NCBI GenBank assembly: GCA_964556755.1
Contig: CAZKXI010000014.1
Location: 1-64,000 of the forward strand
Length of the DNA: 64,000 nucleotides
Reading direction: 5' to 3'
DNA from: UBA4085 sp964556755
GTDB lineage: Bacteria > Acidobacteriota > Aminicenantia > Aminicenantales > UBA4085
Shown here: positions 47,006 through 55,517 of the stretch, in pieces
Numbering within the stretch: position 1 is the stretch's first letter
Layout: every line of letters begins with the position of its first letter
Notes under the pieces: generated by a model
What the model saw: the letters and a program-made list of their open reading frames with translations, nothing else
The model's database searches: none
What the model was told of the DNA's origin: nothing
Made by a program: the position numbers and the translations under genes

Positions 47006-47686
47006 TCAGGCCGGCTCGGCGGCCCGGCCGGCCGCTCGGAGCAGAGCCTCGACGTGGTCGGCCGCATCATCCAGCCCGGCGGCGACGAAGTCGGCCGGGC
47101 CGAAGTCGTGGCCGCGGGTGAGCTCGTTCGGCACGGCGATGACGTAGCAGCCCGCCGCCCGGCCCGCCGCCACGCCGTTCTGGGAATCCTCCAGCACGAC
47201 GCAGGCGTCGGGCGCGAGGTCGAGCCTTCGGCAGGCGGAGAGAAAGATGGCCGGGTCGGGCTTGCCCTCGACGACGCCGTCGGAGTCCTGGAGGACGTCG
47301 AAGACGCCCTCCAACCCCAGCCCGGCGATGACGAGGCGCAGGAACTCCGACTGGGCCCCCGTGGCGACGGCCAGCTTGAGCCGGCCTCGGAAGCGGGCCA
47401 GGATGCGGTCCAGGCCGGGCATGGCCCGCAGGTCGTCGCGCAGCTTGCGCCTCATGATCCGGCTGCGGCGGGCGAAGGCCTCCTCGGCCGTGAGGGGCAG
47501 GCCCGCTTCCGCGACGTAGATGCGCAGGCTCTCGACCGGCTTGCGGCCCATCATCCGGCCCAGCGTCGCCTCGCTGACCGTCCGCCCGAAGGAGGCCGCG
47601 ATCTCCCGCTCGGCCTCGACGTAGAGGCGCTCGGAGTCGATCATCAGACCGTCCATGTCGAAGACGAGGGCGCGCGGGGATGCCAT
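47006..47686 (-). CDS. HAD-superfamily phosphatase, beta-phosphoglucomutase-like
   Basis: This 226-residue protein has all four HAD motifs: FDMDGLMIDSE at the N-terminus (nucleophile Asp and acid/base Asp), VATGAQS, KPDPAIF and VLEDSQNG. The helical cap follows motif I. Such enzymes act on sugar phosphates or as phosphoglucomutases. Start 47686 (MASPRALVFDMDG) is preferred to an upstream ATG that adds only 12 residues. TACAAT lies 8 bases before it, again suggesting a short leader. It is divergent from the ATP-grasp gene. Confidence 0.9.
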   Translation of the reverse strand: MASPRALVFDMDGLMIDSERLYVEAEREIAASFGRTVSEATLGRMMGRKPVESLRIYVAEAGLPLTAEEAFARRSRIMRRKLRDDLRAMPGLDRILARFRGRLKLAVATGAQSEFLRLVIAGLGLEGVFDVLQDSDGVVEGKPDPAIFLSACRRLDLAPDACVVLEDSQNGVAAGRAAGCYVIAVPNELTRGHDFGPADFVAAGLDDAADHVEALLRAAGRAAEPA

Positions 47687-47716
47687 GGAGCGGCATTGTA
47701 TCAGGTCGCCGGCGGC

Positions 47717-47745
47717 TTGCACATCCCCGGCCGATCCGATATGAT
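47717..47745 (+). promoter_or_regulatory. Promoter of the ATP-grasp ligase gene
   Basis: TTGCAC (47717-47722) and TATGAT (47740-47745) are 17 bases apart. TGGAGGG (47766-47772) and the ATG at 47779 follow. Confidence 0.6.
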
Positions 47746-47778
47746 GAGGCCAATGCTGAAAGAGCTGGAGGGCAGCCG

Positions 47779-48855
47779 ATGAAATCCCTTCGCGTGGCCC
47801 TCATCTACAACGCCTACTCCGACGCCCCCGCCCCCGCCGCTGAGTCGGTCGACACCAGCGGCGAGGATTACCTGCGCCAAATGATCCGCGGCATGGCCCG
47901 GGCCATCCGCCGGCTGGGCCACCATGTGGTCATCGTCCCCCTCTCCGTCGACCTGGCCGCGCTGCCTCGCAAGCTGCGCCGCATCCGGCCCGACGTCGTC
48001 TTCAACCAGTACGACGACGTCGTCCACGGCGCCCTCTACGAGATGCGGGTGGCCGCCTTCATCCGCATGCTCGGCTTTCCCATCACCGGCTCCCCCGCCC
48101 TCAGCCTGGGTCTGAGCCGCGACAAGTTCATGGCCCTCAGCCTGCTGAAGGGGGCCGAGATCCCCATCCCGCCCGACACCGCGCTCATCGAGCGGACCAG
48201 CCAGATCGAAGGCCGCGACTGGAAGTTCCCCCTGATCATCCATCCCGGCCAGGAGCACGCCGGCATCGGCCTCGACCGCCAATCGGTCGTCGAGACCAAG
48301 AAGGCCTTGCGGGAGAAGGTCCGCGAGGTCATCCGCCAGTACCGCCAGCCCGTTCTCATCCAGCGCTTCCTGCCCGGCCGCGAGTTCAACGTCGGGATCG
48401 TCGGCGGGCGCCGCCTGCGGGTCATGCCTCTGGCCGAGGTGGACTACTCGGGCCTGCCGGAGAGCATCCCGCCCATCATGTCCTACGCCGCCAAGTGGAT
48501 CTCGACTTCGGTCGAGTACAAGAAGACGCGGGTCGTCTGCCCGGCCAAGGTCGAGCCGGGACTCGCCGCCAGGATCGGGGAGACCGCGGCCAAGGCCTTC
48601 CGGACGATCGGCGGCTGGGGCTACGGCCGCGTCGACATGCGCTTGGACGAGGACGGCGAGCCGCGGGTCCTCGAAGTCAACTGCAATCCCTGCCTGGACA
48701 ACGACATGGGCCTGGCCCGCTCGGCCAAGCGGGCCGGCATCACCTACCCGCAGCTGCTGGGCCTGGTCATCAAGGCCGCCTTCGAGGGACCGCCCTTCGA
48801 CCTCAGCCTGCCGATCTTCAACCTCAAGCCGAAGCCCGCTTCGCGCGGGAAATAG
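47779..48855 (+). CDS. D-alanine-D-alanine ligase-like ATP-grasp protein
   Basis: This 358-residue protein has an N-terminal domain starting LRVALIYNAYSD and an ATP-grasp domain from about residue 110. QRFLPGREFNVGIVG and YGRVDMRLDEDGEPRVLEVNCNP carry the Mg-binding Glu and Asn. The usual Lys before Pro in the ATP-binding loop is His155 (IIHPGQEHAGIG). It probably joins a carboxylate to an amine, but it is not clearly the housekeeping Ddl. A convergent zinc peptidase gene ends three bases after its stop, which hints at a paired peptide-making and peptide-cleaving role (inference). Confidence 0.82.
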   Translation: MKSLRVALIYNAYSDAPAPAAESVDTSGEDYLRQMIRGMARAIRRLGHHVVIVPLSVDLAALPRKLRRIRPDVVFNQYDDVVHGALYEMRVAAFIRMLGFPITGSPALSLGLSRDKFMALSLLKGAEIPIPPDTALIERTSQIEGRDWKFPLIIHPGQEHAGIGLDRQSVVETKKALREKVREVIRQYRQPVLIQRFLPGREFNVGIVGGRRLRVMPLAEVDYSGLPESIPPIMSYAAKWISTSVEYKKTRVVCPAKVEPGLAARIGETAAKAFRTIGGWGYGRVDMRLDEDGEPRVLEVNCNPCLDNDMGLARSAKRAGITYPQLLGLVIKAAFEGPPFDLSLPIFNLKPKPASRGK

Positions 48856-48858
48856 GGC

Positions 48859-49896
48859 CTATCCCGTCAGACGGCCGGTGTAGGCGTAGTCCATGGCCAG
48901 GGCCGTGGCCAGGGAGACGATGTCGAGCAGCTTCTCCTCGGCCCGCCCGGGGCGAAAGACCAGACCCAGCGTTCGGGAGCGGCTCTCCAGCTTGCGCAGG
49001 ATGGTCTCGGACGAGGCCTCGGACAGGTTGGACCAGCGGGCCACCCGCGAGACCAGCTTGTCCCGGTACTGGCGGAACAGGCCGCAGGCGGGCCGCAGGA
49101 CGTCGCCGCGGACGGGCGGGAAGACCTCCCGCAGCCGGTCGTCGACATATCCCCGGGCGGCCCGGCGCAGGCGCTCGGCCTTCTTGCCGTAGTGGTCGGC
49201 CAGCGGATAGGCCATCCGCTCCACAGGCATGGACATCCGCCCGCGTCCCGCGGACGGCGATTCTCCCCGGATAGAGCGTATCAGCCCGTCGACATATTCC
49301 AGCTTGCGCAGGGCGGGCCAGTAGCGGTAGCGCCGCCTCCATTCGCCGCGGGGCGTCAGCCAGACGGCGAACGTCTCGGCGAAGTCCTCGTCCGGATGCT
49401 TCTGGGCGTAGGTCCGGCCGTAGGGATAGGCGTCGATGTGCCGGACGAACTCCCGGCTGGTCCGGTCCGGCCGGAAGATGTCGCGATAAGGCCGGCTGAA
49501 GGCGCCGAAGGTCTCCACCCAGCCCGGGCGCTTCCACAGCCGGAAGGCGTAGTTGACGGCGTGGCCGGCCTCGTGGCGGAGAAACATCATGATCCCCGCC
49601 TCGTCCTCGATCTCCCCCGTCTGCTCCTCCTCCAGGCGGGCCAGGCGCGGGTCGGCCAGGTAGAAGGGAGCTCCGATCACGGGCGACCGGTCCGGGCAGC
49701 CCCAGCCGTCCGTCAGGTAGACGGGCGGCTGGAAAGAGATCTTCTTGGCTTCCAGCTCCCGGTAGAGGCGCTGCACAGGGCCCTCGACGGGCGATCCCTC
49801 GACCTTGAGGCCCAGATCGCAGATCCTGGTATTGAGCAGCTCGTAGCGGACGGTCTCCCATCCCTGGACGAGCTTGAGAACCGTCTTGTCGGTCAA
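48859..49896 (-). CDS. Putative gluzincin-type zinc metallopeptidase
   Basis: This 345-residue protein has the zinc motif H108-E-A-G-H112 (FLRHEAGHAVNYAFRLW) and a downstream acidic motif with E174 (EDFAETFAVW), the HExxH...E layout of gluzincins. There is no signal peptide, so it is probably cytoplasmic. The C-terminal third is helical and basic. I know the type only as a putative zinc-binding metallopeptidase without a defined substrate. The start is TTG eight bases after GAGGAA, with a strong promoter upstream. Confidence 0.78.
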   Translation of the reverse strand: MTDKTVLKLVQGWETVRYELLNTRICDLGLKVEGSPVEGPVQRLYRELEAKKISFQPPVYLTDGWGCPDRSPVIGAPFYLADPRLARLEEEQTGEIEDEAGIMMFLRHEAGHAVNYAFRLWKRPGWVETFGAFSRPYRDIFRPDRTSREFVRHIDAYPYGRTYAQKHPDEDFAETFAVWLTPRGEWRRRYRYWPALRKLEYVDGLIRSIRGESPSAGRGRMSMPVERMAYPLADHYGKKAERLRRAARGYVDDRLREVFPPVRGDVLRPACGLFRQYRDKLVSRVARWSNLSEASSETILRKLESRSRTLGLVFRPGRAEEKLLDIVSLATALAMDYAYTGRLTG

Positions 49897-49926
49897 GGGC
49901 TCATTTCCTCGCGCGGCCGTTGAAAC

Positions 49927-49960
49927 GCCCTATTATAGGGCAAGCGGGCCGGGCTGTCAT
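49927..49960 (-). promoter_or_regulatory. Metallopeptidase promoter with a palindrome over the -10
   Basis: ATGACA (49955-49960) and a consensus TATAAT (49932-49937) are spaced by 17 bases on the minus strand. The -10 lies within a perfect 15-base palindrome, GCCCTATTATAGGGC (49927-49941), a likely operator. Confidence 0.65.
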
Positions 49961-49977
49961 CTCCTCCTCCGAGCGGC

Positions 49978-50006
49978 TTGTCAGGGAGCCTCCCCTGTGC
50001 TACTTA
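49978..50006 (+). promoter_or_regulatory. Putative promoter of the GH127 gene
   Basis: TTGTCA (49978-49983) and TACTTA (50001-50006) are separated by 17 bases. AAGGAGG (50018-50024) is seven bases before the ATG. It is divergent from the metallopeptidase promoter. Confidence 0.5.
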
Positions 50007-50031
50007 TGGGGCTTCGGAAGGAGGAATCCCC

Positions 50032-52035
50032 ATGACCAGCCTCAACCGCCGAGAGTTCCTGACCCATATGGCCGTCGGAGCGGCCGCCGTCTCCTCGTCC
50101 GGCCGACGGGCGGCCTCCCGGACGCCGGCCCCCTCCGCCGCCCGCGGCGAGCTTGCCGAGCCCAAGCTGCGGCCCCTGCCCCTGGGATCCATCCGCCCCC
50201 TCGGCTGGCTGGAGCGCCAGCTTCGCATCCAGGCCGACGGGCTCAGCGGCCACTTGGACGAGTTCTGGCCCGATGTCGGACAAAGCAAATGGTTCGGCGG
50301 CGGCGCCGAGGGCTGGGAACGGGCCCCCTACTGGCTCGACGGATTCATTCCCCTGGCCTGGAGCCTGGACGACCCGGCCCTCAAGGCCAAAGCCGCCCGC
50401 CTGGTCGGCCTGATGGTCGAAGGGCAGCGGGCCGACGGCTGGTTCGCGCCCTACCCCCAGGACGCGGCCACCAGCCGATACGATCTCTGGGCCATCCTCC
50501 TGGCCGACAAGGTCTTGGCCCAATACCACGACGCGACCGGAGACGAGAAAGTCCTGCAGGCCCTCCAGCGCAGCCTGCGAGCCCTGCAGGCCGGGCTGGA
50601 CCGCACCCCGCTCTATGACTGGGGCCGCTACCGTTGGTTCGAAGGACTGGTCTCGATCTTCCATGTCTACGAGAAGACCCGGGAGCCCTGGCTGCTCGAC
50701 CTGGGGCGCAAGCTTCGGGCTCAGGGCTTCGACTACGAGGCTTACTACCGGGGCGAGGACGTGACGGTCCCGACTCCGCGCCGCGGCCTCTGGAAATGGG
50801 CCAAGCATGTGGTCAACACGGGCATGGCCCCCAAGGCCTCGGCCCTGGCCTGGCGCCTCGGAGGGAAGCTGGGCGATCCGGGCTTCCCGGCCCGGATGAT
50901 GGCCCTCCTCGACCGCTATCACGGCCAGGTCAACGGCATGTTCAGCGGAGACGAGTGCCTGGCCGGCAAGAACCCCGTCCAGGGGACCGAGCTCTGCGCC
51001 GTGGTCGAGCTGATGTACTCGCTGGAGATTCTCCTCTCGGTTCTGGGCGACCCCGCCTTCGGGGACCGGCTGGAGAGGATCGCCTTCAACGCCCTGCCGG
51101 CCACCTTCAGCCCCGACATGTGGGCCCACCAGTACGACCAGCAGGTCAACCAGGTCCAGGCCACGGTCAACCCCGACCATCTCTGGACCACCAACGGGCC
51201 GGAATCGAACATCTACGGCCTGGAGCCCAATTTCGGCTGCTGCACGGCCAATATGCACCAAGGCTGGCCCAAGCTGGCCGCCCACTTGTGGATGAGAACG
51301 CCGGAGGAGGGTCTGGCCGCCGCGGCTTACGCCCCGAGCCGGGTCCGCTTCACGTCGCATGGCGTGCCCGCGACCGCGGAGCTGCGCACGGACTACCCCT
51401 TCCGCGAGACTCTGAGAGTCTCGCTGTCCGTGGAGAAGCCGGTCCGCTTCCCGCTCCTCCTGAGAGTCCCGGCCTGGGCCGATCGTCCCGTGCTGCGCGG
51501 GCCCGGAGGCGGCGAGGAGGCCCTCCAGCCGGGGACCTTCCACCGTCTGGAGCGGGAATGGTCCGGGACGACGGAGCTGGAGCTTCGCTTCCCCATGCGG
51601 CCCGTGGTCGGCCATCGCTATAACGGCGCCCTGGCCGTCGAGCGGGGACCATTGGTCTACTCCCTGAAGCTGGGCGAGGAATGGACGCGGGTCAACGCCG
51701 ACAAGCCGCACCGCGAGCTGCCGCACGGCGACTTCGAGGTCCGGCCGACGACGCCTTGGAATTATGGCCTGCCGGCGCCTGAGGGGTCGGACCCCGCCGC
51801 CGGGCTGGTCTTCGAGGAGCGGCCGGTCGGCGACAAGCCCTTCTCGCCCGAGGGAGCGGGGATGACCGCCCGGGTCAAGGGGCGCCGGCTCAAGACATGG
51901 CGCCTGGCCCATGGCTGGGCGGCCGAGGCGCCGGAAGGGCCCCAAACATCGGCGGAGCCGCTGGAAGAGCTGACCCTCATCCCCTATGGCTGCACCAACA
52001 TCCGGATCACGGAGTTCCCCCGGCTGAAGGACTAG
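50032..52035 (+). CDS. GH127-family beta-L-arabinofuranosidase-like protein, Tat-exported
   Basis: This 667-residue protein has a twin-arginine signal (NRREFLTHMAVGAAAV). An alpha/alpha barrel follows, typical of the former DUF1680 family: LGWLERQLRIQADGLSGHLDEFW, APYWLDGFIPLAW and LWAILLADKVLAQYHDATGD. The Zn-thiolate site is visible as E320-L-C322 (GTELCAVVE) and C403-C404 (FGCCTANMHQGWPK). One of these Cys is the nucleophile in characterised members. C-terminal beta-sandwiches begin near residue 425. It should release beta-linked arabinofuranose outside the cytoplasm. It is monocistronic. Confidence 0.9.
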   Translation: MTSLNRREFLTHMAVGAAAVSSSGRRAASRTPAPSAARGELAEPKLRPLPLGSIRPLGWLERQLRIQADGLSGHLDEFWPDVGQSKWFGGGAEGWERAPYWLDGFIPLAWSLDDPALKAKAARLVGLMVEGQRADGWFAPYPQDAATSRYDLWAILLADKVLAQYHDATGDEKVLQALQRSLRALQAGLDRTPLYDWGRYRWFEGLVSIFHVYEKTREPWLLDLGRKLRAQGFDYEAYYRGEDVTVPTPRRGLWKWAKHVVNTGMAPKASALAWRLGGKLGDPGFPARMMALLDRYHGQVNGMFSGDECLAGKNPVQGTELCAVVELMYSLEILLSVLGDPAFGDRLERIAFNALPATFSPDMWAHQYDQQVNQVQATVNPDHLWTTNGPESNIYGLEPNFGCCTANMHQGWPKLAAHLWMRTPEEGLAAAAYAPSRVRFTSHGVPATAELRTDYPFRETLRVSLSVEKPVRFPLLLRVPAWADRPVLRGPGGGEEALQPGTFHRLEREWSGTTELELRFPMRPVVGHRYNGALAVERGPLVYSLKLGEEWTRVNADKPHRELPHGDFEVRPTTPWNYGLPAPEGSDPAAGLVFEERPVGDKPFSPEGAGMTARVKGRRLKTWRLAHGWAAEAPEGPQTSAEPLEELTLIPYGCTNIRITEFPRLKD

Positions 52036-52088
52036 GCTCGAGCCGGCCGGAGGACGCGGCCTCCGGAAGAGGGCCGCGGCGGACGCCC

Positions 52089-53123
52089 CTAGAGGCGGAT
52101 GGACAGCCCGGCCGAGAGCTGGAAGCCGGACAGGTCGACCGAAGCCACCGTCGTGCCGACGTGCTGCCGCCCCCCCATCGGATTGTAGCTCGTCGTCAGG
52201 ATCGGGGCCGAGAAGGTCCCCCAGGGAGTGGTGACCTTCTCCCAGCTGACGCCCCAGGTCCCCTTGGCCTCCCAGACCGACTCGGTGGACTCGGGCAGGT
52301 CGGTCGCGGTCCGGATGGTGTCGAGCCCCGAGATCTGAGTCAGCTGCCGGAAGGCGTAGCCGGCTTGGCCGATGACCTCGAGGAACGAGAAGATCCGGAC
52401 CCGCAGCTGGGCTCCGGCTTCAACGGCCAGACTGGCCGAGTGTCCCGTCATCTCCATGGTCCGGCTCCCGGAGGAGACGGGACCGGCGTCCGTGATCACG
52501 CTCTCGAAGCGCTGGTTCCAGACCCTCAGGTCGCCCAGGATCGGCCCGCCCATGATGAAGATCTCCGTCCGCAGGGCCTTGAAGAGATCCCAGCCGAAGT
52601 TGGCCCGCAGGAAGGGCATCCAGGATTCCACCGACATCGTCAGGTCGCCATTCTCATAGCGGACCGTCGAGGCGCCGGGGAGGGCCGATCCGGAGCGGTC
52701 GTCCTCGACGAGGACATCCAAGCCGACAGCCGAAGACTGGCTGCCCTTGATATACTGGACGCCCAACGAAAGCCCGAACGTCGGGCTGGCCTGGTAGCGG
52801 AGGGAGATCGAAAGGGGGGCGATCCGACGCAGAGGACGGAACTCCTGGTCCCCGGAGTAGGCCAGCCGGGCCGTGTAAGCGTCGCCGTAGAGCTCGTCCA
52901 GGAAGGCGTACTGCTTGACGTAGTAATGCTCCAGGTAGGCGTTCTCGTAGTCCACGACCCGGTTGAGGGAATCGGGCGCGACGTCGAGCCAAGCGCCGGC
53001 GAGCTCGATCCGGAAGTTGGACCAGCGGAAGGGATAGCCCTCTTCCTGGGCGGTCAGGGCGGAGGGCAGGCCGAGGAAAACCATAGCGGCCAGGGCCGCG
53101 GCGGCTGAGCTTCGCTTGAGCAC
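52089..53123 (-). CDS. Predicted outer-membrane beta-barrel protein, copy 2 of a tandem pair
   Basis: This 344-residue protein has a signal peptide ending ...ALTAQEEG. A beta-rich body of alternating polar and hydrophobic stretches ends in the barrel-like terminus GLSIRL. I do not recognise a named family. It is clearly a paralogue of the adjacent protein at 53235-54269. The two share YPFRWSNFRIEL, YENAY, LYGDAYTA, RYQASPT and SWMPFL, and the FGWDL, GGPI and LRVWN motifs. GTG at 53123 is chosen for AAGGAG six bases upstream. Confidence 0.72.
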   Translation of the reverse strand: MLKRSSAAAALAAMVFLGLPSALTAQEEGYPFRWSNFRIELAGAWLDVAPDSLNRVVDYENAYLEHYYVKQYAFLDELYGDAYTARLAYSGDQEFRPLRRIAPLSISLRYQASPTFGLSLGVQYIKGSQSSAVGLDVLVEDDRSGSALPGASTVRYENGDLTMSVESWMPFLRANFGWDLFKALRTEIFIMGGPILGDLRVWNQRFESVITDAGPVSSGSRTMEMTGHSASLAVEAGAQLRVRIFSFLEVIGQAGYAFRQLTQISGLDTIRTATDLPESTESVWEAKGTWGVSWEKVTTPWGTFSAPILTTSYNPMGGRQHVGTTVASVDLSGFQLSAGLSIRL

Positions 53124-53234
53124 GGTGGGCTCCTTGGGACCCGGGTCGATGGAAGGCGGGGACGCCGGACCGAAAATCGAAGCGGGATTGTATCCTTTTC
53201 GGGGAAAGCCGGTCAAATGCGTCCGGGACGGCGC

Positions 53235-54269
53235 TCAGAGCCGGATGGAAAGGCCGGCCTGCAGCTGCAGGCCGGACAGGCTGACCTCGGCGGGAGCGGT
53301 GCCGAAGGCCGTGGTCGAATTCTTCCAGAAAAAAGTCCCGAATTCGGTCGTCAAGATCGGAGCCTCGAACCGGCCCCAGGGGGTCTCGACCTCTTCGCGG
53401 TTCACGCCCCAGGGCCCCTGCAGGGCATATCGCTCCTCTGAAGCCGTCGGAAATTCGCTGGTCTGGAGAATCGAGTTGAGGCCATGGAGGCTGTTGAAGG
53501 CCCGGAACGCATAGCCGGCTTGGCCGTAGAGGTGGAGGAAGCTGAAGAGCCGGACGTCCAGCCGCCCGCCCAGCTCGATCGCCATGCTGGTCTGGCTTCC
53601 GGTCAGCTCGACGGTCCGGGTTTCGGCGGCAAGGGTCTCCCCGGCCGCGCCGAGAGTCTCGCGAGAGGAGTTCCAAACCCGGAGCTCCCCGAAGATCGGC
53701 CCGCCCTGGATGAAGATCTCGCCCCGCAGGGGCTTCAGCAGATCCCAGCCGAAATGGGCCGCCAGGAAGGGCATCCAGGAATCCACCGTCAGGCTCAGCC
53801 CGTCGTTGACGTAGCTGGCCGTCGAGGCGCCGGGCAGCGGCGACTCGGCCCGGTCATCCGTGATGGCGACGTCCAAGCCGACTCCGGACGTCTGGCGACC
53901 GCGGAGGAGCTGCACGCCGAGCGACAGCCCCAGGGTCGGACTGGCCTGATAGCGGATCGCCGCCGTCAACGGCGTCCCCGACCTCAGGGGCAGAAACTCC
54001 TGGCCGCCCCTGAAGGACGGTGTGGCGGTGTAGGCGTCGCCGTAGAGAAGGTCATAGAAGGCGTAGCGGTCGAGGAAGTAGTGGCTGACGTAGGCGTTCT
54101 CGTATTCGACGGCCTTGTCCAGGTCGCGGGGCTCGAGCCCGATCCACCCCCCCGACAATTCGATCCGGAAATTGGACCAGCGAAAAGGATAGCCCTGCTC
54201 CTGGGCTTGAAGGGCGGCCGGAAGCAGCAGGGCGACGAGAAAGACGAATGCAAGGATGCGTCGGGTCAT
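53235..54269 (-). CDS. Predicted outer-membrane beta-barrel protein, copy 1 of a tandem pair
   Basis: This 344-residue protein has a signal peptide (RRILAFVFLVALLLPAALQA) followed directly by QEQGYPFRWSNFRIEL, then the same barrel layout and C-terminus (AGLSIRL) as its neighbour. The second of two in-frame ATGs (54269) is six bases after AGAGGGA. A TATAAT (54289-54294 on this strand) lies upstream with a poor -35. The paralogue begins about 110 bases after its stop. Function is unknown; an eight- to twelve-strand barrel is likely. Confidence 0.72.
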   Translation of the reverse strand: MTRRILAFVFLVALLLPAALQAQEQGYPFRWSNFRIELSGGWIGLEPRDLDKAVEYENAYVSHYFLDRYAFYDLLYGDAYTATPSFRGGQEFLPLRSGTPLTAAIRYQASPTLGLSLGVQLLRGRQTSGVGLDVAITDDRAESPLPGASTASYVNDGLSLTVDSWMPFLAAHFGWDLLKPLRGEIFIQGGPIFGELRVWNSSRETLGAAGETLAAETRTVELTGSQTSMAIELGGRLDVRLFSFLHLYGQAGYAFRAFNSLHGLNSILQTSEFPTASEERYALQGPWGVNREEVETPWGRFEAPILTTEFGTFFWKNSTTAFGTAPAEVSLSGLQLQAGLSIRL

Positions 54270-54417
54270 GCTCATTCCCTCTCGCTCGATTATACGCGCC
54301 AGCCGCCCAAAACGCTATTTTCTCCGGGGCGGGATCAGCGTCTCCCTCTCTTCGGGGTCCAGGAACGGCTCGGAGCCGCCGCCCTCCCGGGAGGCCGGAG
54401 CGAGCCGCCTCTGAAGC

Positions 54418-55497
54418 TCAGGAGCCGGAGGCTTCCGCGACGGGCAGGGCGACGAAGAAGGCGACCCAGGCGCCCGGCTCGCTCTCGGCCCAGATGCGGC
54501 CTCTGTGCTTCTCGACGATGGTCCGGCAGATGTACAGCCCCAGCCCCGAGCCTTTGACGCCCTCGGTGCCCTTCTGCTTCAGCCGCTCGAAGCGCTTGAA
54601 GAGCCGGGTCCGGATGTCCTCGGCCGAGATGCCCACGCCCTCGTTGCGGACCGAGAGGACGGCTTCGCCGCCCCGCCGCTCCAGCCGGACCCGGATGGGC
54701 GTCCCCTCGCGGCCGTACTTGACGGCGTTGTTGAGAAGATTGCGGACGACGATCTTCAGCAGCTGGGGATCGCCGAGAAGGGGGGGATCGTCGGCGATCT
54801 CCACCTGGACGGGCATCTTCCTCGAGTTGTCGCGGACCTCGGGCACGGCGGCCTCCCCGGCCACGATGTCGGCTCCCAAGCGGAGATCCCTCTGGAACGA
54901 CTCCAGCCCGTCGATCTCCATCTTGGACAGGTCGATGTAGGAGCGGATGACGTCTTCCAGGTAGGCGCAGTTGCGGAGGATCGTCTCGACGATCTTCTGC
55001 TGGCCCGGCTCGAGCTTGCCGAAGTAGCCCCGGTAGAGGGTGTCGGCCGTGGTCTGGACGGTGGCCAGGGGGCTCTTCAGCTCGTGCGAGACGATGGCCA
55101 TCAGGTCCAGCATGCGGGCCGGGCCGCGCTCGCGCCGGGCCCGCACGGCGTTGCGGACGACGTCCTTGATCTCCTCCGGGGTGAAGGGCTTGGGCACGTA
55201 GTCGAAGGCCCCGTTCTTGAGCGCCTCCCGGGCCGTGTCGACGTTGGCGTAGCCGGTGAAGACGACGACCACCGTCTCCGGCCGCTCCCGGCGCAGGGTC
55301 TTGAGGACCTCGATGCCGCCCAGGCCCGGCATCTTCAGGTCGGTGACCACCACGTCGTAGGCCTTGCGGCGGGCCTTGTCCAACCCCTCCTCGCCCGAGA
55401 CGGCGGTATCGATCTCCATCCCCTCGCGGGCGAAGATGCGGCGGCAGGAGCGCAGGACGATGTCCTCGTCGTCGATGAACAGGATGGTGTCGGGCAT
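54418..55497 (-). CDS. Receiver-histidine kinase protein without sensor domain
   Basis: This 359-residue protein has an N-terminal receiver (DD at 9-10, phospho-acceptor D53 in VTDLKMPG, Thr in VFTGYA, K103 in PKPF) and a C-terminal kinase with H138 (VSHELKSPL), NLLNNAVKYG and GSGLGLYICRTIV. The order is the reverse of classical hybrid kinases and no sensor is present, so its activity is probably set by phosphorylation of its receiver. It is the third signalling gene after the hydrogenase genes, 20 bases from the sensor kinase. Confidence 0.93.
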   Translation of the reverse strand: MPDTILFIDDEDIVLRSCRRIFAREGMEIDTAVSGEEGLDKARRKAYDVVVTDLKMPGLGGIEVLKTLRRERPETVVVVFTGYANVDTAREALKNGAFDYVPKPFTPEEIKDVVRNAVRARRERGPARMLDLMAIVSHELKSPLATVQTTADTLYRGYFGKLEPGQQKIVETILRNCAYLEDVIRSYIDLSKMEIDGLESFQRDLRLGADIVAGEAAVPEVRDNSRKMPVQVEIADDPPLLGDPQLLKIVVRNLLNNAVKYGREGTPIRVRLERRGGEAVLSVRNEGVGISAEDIRTRLFKRFERLKQKGTEGVKGSGLGLYICRTIVEKHRGRIWAESEPGAWVAFFVALPVAEASGS

Positions 55498-55517
55498 GAG
55501 GATCCTTCCCTTTCCCC

